From positions 1 through 30,749 of the IMG/VR virus record IMGVR_UViG_3300031601_000018: a DNA stretch of 30,749 nt, one strand, 5' to 3'. This DNA is from a virus. A program made the position numbers and the translations under genes. Below the pieces are notes generated by a model that searched no databases, was not told the origin of the DNA, and worked only from the letters and a program-made list of their open reading frames with translations. This document shows, one piece after another, positions 8,433 to 15,550 of the stretch. Within the stretch, counting starts at the first letter, position 1, and each line of letters opens with the position of its first letter.

Positions 8433-8874
8433 TGGGGTTCTCCTTGACGAGCAGCTTGCCCAATGCACAAACCATCGTGCAACCTGTTTTCACTTCACCT
8501 GTCGCATGTACGCGAATAATCCGGTAAACCTCGCCATCTTTTTCAATCCTGTCTTTGCTCGTGATCCAAAGTGCGGCTGGGTATACGACGGCGGGGAACT
8601 TACGCTCTAATTCCAACCGGGAAAAGAGAAACGCCATATCAACGTCTTCATCTTTGCCAATGATACTCATCGTTTCTTCGCTTGGATTACTTGTCGCCCG
8701 ACCATTGACTTCGAGCGGGGCTTTGAACTTGGGCCTGCGTGTTTTGTACGGATCAAGCGGTGCCGTTTCCGCGCCGTCGAAAATGTGCACCAACAAAGCT
8801 CGCCCAAAGCCGCGCGAACCGGCGCCCAGTCGGGTGTCTATGGCGCTTTTGATTTGGGCTTCATTCAACGCCAT
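8419..8874 (-). CDS. Probable head-closure/neck protein
   Basis: 151 aa. ATG 8874 lies 1 nt past the TGA of the preceding gene without a clear ribosome site of its own, suggesting translational coupling. The N-terminal helix (ALNEAQIKSAIDTRL) is followed by a beta-rich body: IGKDEDVDMAFLFSR, FPAVVYPAALWITSKDRI and DGEVYRIIRVHA. A small beta-barrel with a D-x-I...DGxxYRI strand pair is the usual look of SPP1-gp16-type head-closure or HK97-type completion proteins. The position between the adaptor-like gene and the gp10-like gene fits. No decisive motif, so the role is inferred from fold impression and order. Confidence 0.55.
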   Translation of the reverse strand: MALNEAQIKSAIDTRLGAGSRGFGRALLVHIFDGAETAPLDPYKTRRPKFKAPLEVNGRATSNPSEETMSIIGKDEDVDMAFLFSRLELERKFPAVVYPAALWITSKDRIEKDGEVYRIIRVHATGEVKTGCTMVCALGKLLVKENPIGEA

Positions 8875-8875
8875 A

Positions 8876-9886
8876 TCAAGTGACTACAACGCTGATCGCG
8901 GAACCGTACAGCGTTATGTTGTTGTCGTTTTCCACCGCTAACCGAAAACCGTGCGCGCCAATTACCAACGTCTGTGTAATCTCCGACTCTGTGACGTGAT
9001 TATCCGTCTCATTGACAAGCACCGTCCAAGTGCCGCTGCCCGGCGCTTTCCATTCAATGATGTACCGGTAAAAATGGTCGCTGTATGTCGTCGGCCATGT
9101 GACAGTGATGACGCCGGCGACGTAGGTAACTGTAGGGCTTCCTGCAGGAGCTACGCCCCGATCCAAACGTCGATCTGAAATTCGCCCGTCGTGCAGATTA
9201 TCTTTTCGCATAAGGGGGTGCGAAGTAACCTCGCCTCGCTGCTTTCCGGGACCGCGATTTGCCGTTTCGCCGTCATATTCCCGTTGCAACGTTTCCGCCA
9301 ACCGATACCAATAACTGGGACCGTATAGGTCGCCCCTCTGCTGAGACAAAACTGAAAGGTCTGGGACTGTCAACTGCGACACGTCGCCTACATCCGAACC
9401 TTCGCTCGGATCAGTAGACTCAGATGCGCGTACGTAACACACTTCAATTGTCGCCAGCTTTTGGAGCAAGAACTCATACTCAACTGGCATCGTTTCAATC
9501 GTCCACGGGGTGGCCGGCTGAAAGTCGAACTGCAATTTACTCAAAGCAAATTCAACAGCTCGCACGTACGTCGCATCTGCGTATAACGGATCCGTTGACA
9601 AGTAACTGAATAACCAACTGGCGCCTGGCGTAAAAGCGACTGGAAGCAGCTCAAGCGTTGACTCATCCACGAAATCCCAGTGAGCCACCAGAACTTCGGT
9701 TCCGTCTTGTTTCAGTAATTGCGCTTGCGCCTTATCCTGAAACGCTTTCCACTTGAGCGTTGTGCGGTGTGGTTCTCCCGAGCAGAAAGTAACCAGCGCG
9801 TTAGAACGTGGGACAGGACTTGGCGGCGGGGCCTCGTCCCGTACACGTCTACGAACGTCGCTTATTACACTTGCCAGATCAGCCAA
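8876..9886 (-). CDS. Head-tail adaptor-like protein with C-terminal fibronectin-III-like domain
   Basis: 336 aa. Start is TTG 9886, with AGGA about 7 nt upstream and an 8-nt overlap with the preceding gene. Residues 1-160 are helical and resemble head-tail adaptor (gp15/gp6-type) proteins: LASVISDVRRRVRDEAP, then LYADATYVRAVEFALSKL and a hydrophobic helix (EFLLQKLATIEVCYVRAS). Residues about 165-245 form a polar linker. Residues about 246-336 look like a fibronectin type III or Ig-like beta-sandwich: VTVTWP-like GVITVTWPTTYSD, YRYIIEWKAPGSGTWTVLV, and GFRLAVENDNNITLYG. Such domains decorate virion proteins and bind surfaces weakly. On a neck protein this would place decoration at the head-tail junction. 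Domain call from strand pattern only. Confidence 0.6.
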   Translation of the reverse strand: MADLASVISDVRRRVRDEAPPPSPVPRSNALVTFCSGEPHRTTLKWKAFQDKAQAQLLKQDGTEVLVAHWDFVDESTLELLPVAFTPGASWLFSYLSTDPLYADATYVRAVEFALSKLQFDFQPATPWTIETMPVEYEFLLQKLATIEVCYVRASESTDPSEGSDVGDVSQLTVPDLSVLSQQRGDLYGPSYWYRLAETLQREYDGETANRGPGKQRGEVTSHPLMRKDNLHDGRISDRRLDRGVAPAGSPTVTYVAGVITVTWPTTYSDHFYRYIIEWKAPGSGTWTVLVNETDNHVTESEITQTLVIGAHGFRLAVENDNNITLYGSAISVVVT

Positions 9887-10259
9887 TGTTCATCCTGACT
9901 GCGCGTTTGCCGTTTACCAGAATGTTCGCAGCCTCTTTCGGGACGCGTCTCGTTTGCCCTTCCACCAGGTCGAACGTAAGCACACCGATAACACTGCGTC
10001 CGGACTTGAGCGCACGAATTGTCACCCAAGAGCCGTTGTCGTCTTTCACTTCGGGGCGAGTCTGCACCTTTGTGGTGACCGGAATCGCTTCTTCCACCTC
10101 CGGAACCTCCACGGGCACCTCGGGCGCTTTGGGTTCGGGTTCAAGCTCATCCGGGATCGGCACGCCTTCTTCGTCTTCGCCTTCTCCTGTCTTCGTGGCG
10201 TCGACTGACGTATCGTCCATCTTTGGATCCCCAGAGGGTTTGCGTGTTTTCTTTCCCAT
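9879..10259 (-). CDS. Small acidic protein downstream of capsid gene
   Basis: 126 aa. ATG 10259 is chosen because AGGAGT lies about 6 nt upstream; the longer frame to 10313 would overlap the capsid gene and has no ribosome site. The N-terminal half is low-complexity, rich in Glu, Pro and Asp (EGVPIPDELEPEPKAPEVP), probably disordered. The C-terminal 50 residues fold as beta-strands ending FDLVEGQTRRVPKEAANILV. This resembles the short proteins often found just after major capsid genes, which carry an fxkGk-x-x-VP-x-x-A-x-x-L pattern. Function unknown; a capsid-associated or connector accessory role is possible. It overlaps the next gene by 8 nt. Confidence 0.7.
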   Translation of the reverse strand: MGKKTRKPSGDPKMDDTSVDATKTGEGEDEEGVPIPDELEPEPKAPEVPVEVPEVEEAIPVTTKVQTRPEVKDDNGSWVTIRALKSGRSVIGVLTFDLVEGQTRRVPKEAANILVNGKRAVRMNIG

Positions 10260-10285
10260 ACTGTACTCCTGTGTCCGTCGCGTGC

Positions 10286-11242
10286 TTAGGTGGTTTCGCC
10301 GAGCACCACACACTCATCGTGCAGCATGCCGGCACCCATAATCGTATACCACGCCAGGCCATGTTTACGGCCGTAGTCCATGACACCGTTGTCCCGAAGC
10401 TGGACCGGCAGCGCTGTCGCATGCCCGTAACCGCCCTCGCCCAAGAAGGCGCAACGATACACATCCTTGGCGTCGGAACTGGCACCCACCATCGTCGCAT
10501 CGTAGCCGACCGAAGCCGCCGCAGCCGCACCGTTACGTTGGTTGTTGGTGCTGATGAAAACCACGTCCTGCCAGCGACCCAGCTCGCCGTTGAACAACGC
10601 GCGGGTGTTGGCGTAGCTGTTGGCCGCAACCCACTCGGGATCTTTCGACAAGCCCGAAGCCTGATGCGGATGACAGAAGCAAACGTAGAAGTCCGCGTTG
10701 AACTTCGGCGCATCGTTGGTTTGCAGAATCTCGACAGCCCGACGAATCAAAGGAACGTCGAACAGATCATCCACGGTCAGCAAGTTCCGAAGAGCTCGCT
10801 CACCCGCGTAGATCAGATTCGTGCCGCTGTCGACCACGTCCCGCAGTGTGCGGTCCAAAATCTTCGCGTAGTTGCGGCCGAGCAACGTCGCGGCTTCTTC
10901 CAGTTGGTCGTCGCGGGCCAGCTGGAGCAGCTTTTCGCGGATGCCGATCGCGTTACCGAACTCGGTGACGGTGATCGAATACCGCGATGCAGCCAGATGC
11001 TGCTCGGTCATGTCCTTGTCTTCTTGCAACTCGCCGCCGCCATCGATGTCCGCATACTGCGTAAAGATGACGTTTTGCCCCGGCTCCACACCAAGCTCGG
11101 TTTTCTTTACCGCGAACTCTTCGTAGCGCATGATGGGCAACGCCGCGTGCTCGATGTCCAGAGAATAGACGTCCAAGATAGCCTGCGGCAATGCAACAAC
11201 AGCACCCGCAGTCGAGACGCCAGCGTAAGTGCTACCAACCAT
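10286..11242 (-). CDS. Major capsid protein, N4-gp56 family
   Basis: Builds the capsid shell (HK97 fold). 318 aa; ATG 11242 has AAGGAG upstream. Matches the N4-gp56 family along its length: LPIMRYEEFAVKKTELGVEP, then GQNVIFTQYADIDGGGEL, a MTEQHLAASRYSITVTEFGN segment (sxsqvsitVtEyGnai), LLGRNYAKILDRTLRDVV, and a late VVFISTNNQR strand. Downstream of the scaffold and upstream of the neck genes, the usual order. No protease gene is seen and the N-terminus is short, so processing is not expected. Strong call. Confidence 0.95.
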   Translation of the reverse strand: MVGSTYAGVSTAGAVVALPQAILDVYSLDIEHAALPIMRYEEFAVKKTELGVEPGQNVIFTQYADIDGGGELQEDKDMTEQHLAASRYSITVTEFGNAIGIREKLLQLARDDQLEEAATLLGRNYAKILDRTLRDVVDSGTNLIYAGERALRNLLTVDDLFDVPLIRRAVEILQTNDAPKFNADFYVCFCHPHQASGLSKDPEWVAANSYANTRALFNGELGRWQDVVFISTNNQRNGAAAAASVGYDATMVGASSDAKDVYRCAFLGEGGYGHATALPVQLRDNGVMDYGRKHGLAWYTIMGAGMLHDECVVLGETT

Positions 11243-11287
11243 TATGTAACTCCTTAATCAAACGACGCGGAAGGCGGCAAGACCCAA

Positions 11288-12097
11288 TTACCGTTCGCCT
11301 ATCCGCAGTTTAGCCGCTGCCAGTAACTCCGCCTTTCGTTCGGCGTAAGCCCGGGGGTCTCTCTCGCGGACCAGACTGGCCCGATCTTTCGTGTTTAACG
11401 GTAGCGTGTTTGCGAACCCTTCGGGGCCGGAAGACGGCGACAAGGGTTCCGGAACATTCACGCCCAGCTGTTTCTTCACTTCCGCCTCTGCCGCAGCGAT
11501 AATTGCCTCTTGTTTCGCTTTGGCAACGACGGTTGCTGCGTCAAGCTCCGCCTCACTTGAACCCATAACCAGGTCTGCTGTGTGCGAAATACCGTGATCC
11601 CGCAACAGTTTTTCCCGATAGGTGTCCAACTCTTGGGTACGAATGCGAAGGGTTGCTTCTTCGGCAACCGCGTTCATCGTCTGCTGAGTCTGATCGGTCT
11701 TCTGTTCGGCGACGCGTACTTGTTGCCTCAATTCCTCAATCTCGGTAGCAGTCGTGTCCCCGATAACCGGGGCCGCGGGTACGGGCGCAGGCGCCTTTTC
11801 GGCAATGGCGACACGCGCAGAAAGCTCATCTTTCTCCTGCGCAAGCGCGGCCTTTTCAGCTTGCAATGCAGAAATCATGCTCTGATGTTTGCTTTTCTCG
11901 TCGGCGCGAATCTTGTTCAACAGAGCATCCCCAACCAAGTCAGCCTTTGGCGTTGTGGCAACTTGCGGGGGTGTGATCGGAGGTACAGGCGCTGCAACCG
12001 GAGGAACCGGAGCAACCACGGGTGGGGTTTGTTCTTTGATTTGTTCTGTGTTGGGAGGGGTCCCGGGCGTAACGGGTATCTGATCGGTGCCAGTCAT
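11288..12097 (-). CDS. Capsid scaffolding protein
   Basis: 269 aa; ATG 12097 has AGGAG upstream. Internal scaffold on which capsid subunits assemble. Residues about 7-50 are Pro/Val-rich (VAPVPPVAAPVPPITPP), probably disordered. Residues about 60-160 are a long heptad-like coiled coil (ALQAEKAALAQEKDELSARV, then IEELRQQVRVAEQKTDQTQQ). Residues 185-225 are a second Ala-rich helix. The C-terminus (YAERKAELLAAAKLRI) is a basic helix of the kind that contacts capsid subunits. Located directly before the capsid gene. The function is inferred from this organisation, which is typical of scaffolds in N4-gp56 phages. Confidence 0.85.
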   Translation of the reverse strand: MTGTDQIPVTPGTPPNTEQIKEQTPPVVAPVPPVAAPVPPITPPQVATTPKADLVGDALLNKIRADEKSKHQSMISALQAEKAALAQEKDELSARVAIAEKAPAPVPAAPVIGDTTATEIEELRQQVRVAEQKTDQTQQTMNAVAEEATLRIRTQELDTYREKLLRDHGISHTADLVMGSSEAELDAATVVAKAKQEAIIAAAEAEVKKQLGVNVPEPLSPSSGPEGFANTLPLNTKDRASLVRERDPRAYAERKAELLAAAKLRIGER

Positions 12098-12129
12098 GTC
12101 TTTCTCCTGTGTTTGCGAAATTTCGCTGT

Positions 12130-12309
12130 TTATCCGCCGGGGCTGTTCTTCTTGCCTTTGCGGACTGTCGGACCTTGCTTGGTGGGCTCCTTGCCAACCG
12201 TGCCGACTTTGTTGACTCTCCGGCTACCCTTGGTGACGCCGGAAAACTTCGGATGGGTGCCGCGATCGTACTTCTCGCCGGCCTTGCCTTCGTTCCCTTG
12301 CGATGGCAT
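12130..12309 (-). CDS. Small basic protein, 59 aa
   Basis: ATG 12309 is preceded by AAAGGAG at a normal distance and the frame closes at TAA 12130, 32 nt before the scaffold gene. The product is very rich in Lys, Gly and Pro (GSRRVNKVGTVGKEP, VRKGKKN) and predicted disordered, with a strongly positive charge. It might bind nucleic acid or capsid interior, but no family is recognised. A perfect palindrome GCGAAATTTCGC lies just after its stop. Confidence 0.6.
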   Translation of the reverse strand: MPSQGNEGKAGEKYDRGTHPKFSGVTKGSRRVNKVGTVGKEPTKQGPTVRKGKKNSPGG

Positions 12310-12415
12310 GTGCTTCTCCTTTCGAGATAGTGGGTGGACTGCACTATTTGTGTAATACGTATCCGAGTTTGCTTATACTTGTCAAACTGGTTCTCAAAAA
12401 GCACTTCGTACAGAT

Positions 12416-12619
12416 TTACGGGAGCTGATAAAAACCTTGCGACTGCCCATACTGTAACGCGCCGGTGAGCATTCTTTTCAGCATGCGGGTGCCTGGATTA
12501 CGACGATCCATTTCCTGAATAATTGCCTGCGCCTTGTCAACAAGCTGTTCCCATGTTTTCCCGTTTGTGGCTCGATGTGCTTCTCGCAAAACCGCCTCAG
12601 CAATTGCTACTTGACTCAT
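12416..12619 (-). CDS. Small helical protein, 67 aa, unrecognised
   Basis: ATG 12619 overlaps the TGA of the preceding 47-codon gene (ATGA), so that start is preferred over the longer frame to 12670. GAGGA lies about 9 nt upstream. Predicted mostly helical (SQVAIAEAVLREAHR, TWEQLVDKAQAIIQEMDR, MLKRMLTGALQYGQSQG). It lies between the minor head protein and the capsid cluster, suggesting a small morphogenesis role, but no family is recognised. Followed by a 106-nt gap. Confidence 0.62.
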   Translation of the reverse strand: MSQVAIAEAVLREAHRATNGKTWEQLVDKAQAIIQEMDRRNPGTRMLKRMLTGALQYGQSQGFYQLP

Positions 12620-12759
12620 AAATCTTCGTCCTCGTCTTCGGAAGTTCCCAGTTCCGGCAAAGTCTCCCATTCGACAACGGGGCCCACATATCGAGTTGTA
12701 TCGAAAAAGTCTTGCATGATCTGCGTTTTTTTCAACATTTCCTGATCGGCGTCTAGCAT
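12616..12759 (-). CDS. Very small acidic protein, 47 aa
   Basis: ATG 12759 shares a base with the TAA of the topoisomerase-fusion gene (TAATG) and its TGA overlaps the next ATG (ATGA); both junctions indicate a translationally coupled gene. The product begins with a short helix (LDADQEMLKKTQIMQDFF) and ends in an acidic tail (SEDEDEDL). No family recognised. Too short for routine gene calling but well supported by the tight overlaps. Confidence 0.65.
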   Translation of the reverse strand: MLDADQEMLKKTQIMQDFFDTTRYVGPVVEWETLPELGTSEDEDEDL

Positions 12760-15542
12760 TACGGAAGCCCTTTAATTTTACGCAGTAACGCTTGCTGTTC
12801 TTCCCAGCGGCTCCAAACCGCAGGATCTATGTAACTGCCCTTGGCAACAGCCGGGGTATTGCCCAAATGGCTCGCCACCGATTCGACCACTTCCTTTTGC
12901 ACAGTCGCAAACTCTGCTGCCGTGGTTGGAATAGGCCGCGCAGCGACTTCTTCCAGAGCTCTCGCTGTGCCATTCCAAGTGCGAAAATCTTTGACCTTAA
13001 AATCGCCGGCTATCTTTTTCACATAGCGACGAAGCCTGGTAGATGCAGTGTCGAATAACGCGCCGCCTTTGGCAACCCGAGGACGAAGAAGCTTTGCTAA
13101 TTCCGCGTCGTCCAAGACCTTGTGAATCTTGACACCCTTCTTACCTATGAAATTAAATTCAAGCCGGCTGCCGGAAATCTTGACATGCTCCGCTTGCAAT
13201 GTGGAGGCACCGTACGCCTGGGTCGTAGCGCCGGTCTCCGCCATACTGCCAGGTCGGAAGCCTGTTCGGTCGATAAGCCGCAGAATAACCGCCTCTTCAT
13301 CTCCTGCTTCGATACCTGCGGCAATCTGCTTGCGAATGTCGGGGAGCTTCTTATCGAAGGCGCGCAGCCGTGCGAACTTCTCGGCCGCTTTTTCTTCCGT
13401 GTGCATAGAACTGTACAGGTATTGCTTCCTGCCTTTAACGTCGAAACCGACAGCTTGCAAACCCGAATTAGGATCAGGGCTGAGACGTACATCACGCCAA
13501 GCAGGGGGGACACGCAACTCTTTTATGCGAGCTGCCGCCTGCTTACTGGCAACCTTTCCTTTACCTGATCGCCATACCTTGTCCTCACCCATCGTAAGGG
13601 CATCGTCAGAAAGATCAGCAGCCCTTGCTCGCGTCTGTGATACTGCTGTTTTCTTGTACGCAGCAACTCTGCTTTTCGCAGATGTCACGAGCTTCGCTCT
13701 AGTAGCCTTTGCCGCTGATGCGCGAACGGAAGTTTTCGTTGCGGCCTTGGTCATTTGACCGGTACTGGTTGGGACGGCCTTTGTCCCGATATCTTTCCAC
13801 GCAGCACTGGCTTTCTTTTCCAAATTTTTCAACAGTGATAACATCTTGCGTTCATCTGCTGCCGTCTTCATTTCATGGTACCTGTAACCAAAATCATCTG
13901 CCTCGTCGAAGGCCTGGGCAAACCCATTGTACTGCTTCAAGGCGTAACGTCTGACCGTTTTCTTGTCCAAGCCGCGGGTGTAGCGCAAAAGTATGGCTTC
14001 CATCCGATCGCCGCCGGTAGATGCTTTCAACAAGTCGGTTGCTACTGTTTCCACCGACTGTTTGCCTGGCATGCCTTTCACAACTTTTTGGAAAAACTTC
14101 ACTTCTTTATCGTACGCACCGCCGTAAATTTTGAAACCTTTAACTCCCCGAAAAACGTCGCGCGTCATACTTCTCGCTAAGGACTCAACAACGCCTTCTT
14201 CCCAGTACAGGAAATTGTGTAAAAACGGGTTCCCGGCGGCTTTACTGACACTGTGCAGACCTTCGTGAATGTACGCCCCTACAACGGATTCGCCATAATC
14301 GACCGCAGCCACAGCATCGTCAAACAAGTACATCAAGTCTTCTGATAACTGCGGATTAATAAAAACTTCCTTCGTGGTCGGCACATACATCCCGTCAATA
14401 CTTCCAGCTCGGCGACCCACTGCCTTTTTCCAATCTTTAGCGTTGCCGAATGTTCGATATTTGGCTGTAACCTTAGAACCAGTCTGCTCATGAATCGCTT
14501 TTTTGACGAACTTCACCAAATCTTCTTCGTCCGCTAATTGTTCTGTGTTGAGCGGAGTCAGTTGCCCAGAAACGCGCGAGCCTCGCGCACTAGCAACTCG
14601 CGATCTCGCAGTACTTTGCGCACGCTTCAAAAACTCTACTGGGCTATGAGACAAACCTGCCCGCCGTGACAGAATGCCCAAATTACTTATTCGCGTGCTT
14701 GCAATTTGCTCCATCTCTTTTCGCACGGCTGCGGTGCGTTCTGCTATTTTCGGCGCTGCCAGTCTGCCCGAAGCGCGCTTAGAGGCGCCCACCGGCTCCG
14801 CCTGACACCCGCACCAGGGATGCGGGTGACTGGGTAATGAATCAATGTGGTAGACACCTTCTTCTTCGTCGACCGCAATTCCCAAACGCGCCAATATTCG
14901 CAACTGTTCAGGATGTCGTGTCAGTGCGTACCGCTCGCATATTTCATCCCCGCCATACCACGGGTGGTTGAAGCCCAATACCCAACGTAGTGCGAGAACG
15001 CCGGCGTCTGCGTACACCCGCTTCTGCTGCTCTTTGTCTACCACCCCCATCGCATTCGACGCACTCATTTTCCAATAGTTGCGAATCTGCGAAAGCTCTT
15101 TCTCATAGGCGGCTGGATTTTTGCTGAGTAATGCGGATCGAAGACGGCGCTCAGCCAACCGCGTTCTCGAAGCGGCAAGCTGTTGAATTGATTGCTTGGC
15201 TTTTGCACCTTTTCGCAAGTAACGCGGATCCCGCAATAACGCCTTTGCGTTTACCTTGGCGCCTATAAAACCTTTTTTCCCGAGCTGTTGCTGGCGCAAA
15301 GTTGCAATCGCGTCCGCCCGATTATCCAGGCTAACCAAAAGCTGTTTTTTCATCTTGGAAAGGGACGCTTTTATTTTCTTGGTGGACGCGCCAAATTTCA
15401 GCTTGGAAAGGCTACCGTCAACCTCTCCGCCAAACCCGACAAGGCTAGACACCTTCGCTCGCATAATTGCTTCACGAGCATTACCGCGGAGTTTTAGAAA
15501 CTTCGCGTAAAGCGGGCCTTCGCCTTTTACCGGACTGGGCAT
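12759..15542 (-). CDS. Minor head protein fused to HEGLH peptidase-like and type IB topoisomerase domains
   Basis: 927 aa, ATG 15542 eight nt after the portal stop with AAGG upstream. It occupies the slot of the Mu gpF/SPP1 gp7 minor head protein. Residues about 1-250 are helical and basic and end with W..D..C (200-202) and HPHPWCGC (239-246), the Cys/His-rich end of that family. Residues about 385-465 contain HEGLH (426-430) and WEEGVVE (447-453), a zinc-peptidase-like HExxH plus a downstream glutamate. Residues about 650-915 match bacterial and poxvirus-type topoisomerase IB: RVPPAWRDV (677), GRKQYLY, the active-site Arg763 (TGFRPGS), Lys801 (FIGKKG), Arg854 (KDFRTWNGT), Asn895 and Tyr904 (LGNTPAVAKGSY). 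Residues 595-645 are an Ala/Lys/Thr linker. Type IB enzymes nick and relax DNA through the tyrosine. Topoisomerase call strong; peptidase and minor-head calls moderate. Probably carried in the virion, by inference. Confidence 0.85.
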   Translation of the reverse strand: MPSPVKGEGPLYAKFLKLRGNAREAIMRAKVSSLVGFGGEVDGSLSKLKFGASTKKIKASLSKMKKQLLVSLDNRADAIATLRQQQLGKKGFIGAKVNAKALLRDPRYLRKGAKAKQSIQQLAASRTRLAERRLRSALLSKNPAAYEKELSQIRNYWKMSASNAMGVVDKEQQKRVYADAGVLALRWVLGFNHPWYGGDEICERYALTRHPEQLRILARLGIAVDEEEGVYHIDSLPSHPHPWCGCQAEPVGASKRASGRLAAPKIAERTAAVRKEMEQIASTRISNLGILSRRAGLSHSPVEFLKRAQSTARSRVASARGSRVSGQLTPLNTEQLADEEDLVKFVKKAIHEQTGSKVTAKYRTFGNAKDWKKAVGRRAGSIDGMYVPTTKEVFINPQLSEDLMYLFDDAVAAVDYGESVVGAYIHEGLHSVSKAAGNPFLHNFLYWEEGVVESLARSMTRDVFRGVKGFKIYGGAYDKEVKFFQKVVKGMPGKQSVETVATDLLKASTGGDRMEAILLRYTRGLDKKTVRRYALKQYNGFAQAFDEADDFGYRYHEMKTAADERKMLSLLKNLEKKASAAWKDIGTKAVPTSTGQMTKAATKTSVRASAAKATRAKLVTSAKSRVAAYKKTAVSQTRARAADLSDDALTMGEDKVWRSGKGKVASKQAAARIKELRVPPAWRDVRLSPDPNSGLQAVGFDVKGRKQYLYSSMHTEEKAAEKFARLRAFDKKLPDIRKQIAAGIEAGDEEAVILRLIDRTGFRPGSMAETGATTQAYGASTLQAEHVKISGSRLEFNFIGKKGVKIHKVLDDAELAKLLRPRVAKGGALFDTASTRLRRYVKKIAGDFKVKDFRTWNGTARALEEVAARPIPTTAAEFATVQKEVVESVASHLGNTPAVAKGSYIDPAVWSRWEEQQALLRKIKGLP

Positions 15543-15550
15543 CTGCTACC

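Noticed and set aside
9036-9150. Frameshift or gene fusion to explain the beta-sandwich on the adaptor
   Set aside because: The frame is continuous, no new start or ribosome site lies at the junction, so it is treated as one protein.
12362-12385. TTGACA in the gap before the 12130-12309 gene as promoter
   Set aside because: The -35 is perfect but no acceptable -10 exists at 16-18 nt (ATACGT or TACGTA only). It could still be active with an unusual factor.
11940-12404. 154-codon minus-strand frame over the scaffold start
   Set aside because: Out of frame with scaffold and with the 59-aa gene, both of which have proper ribosome sites; Arg/Ser/Thr-rich shadow.
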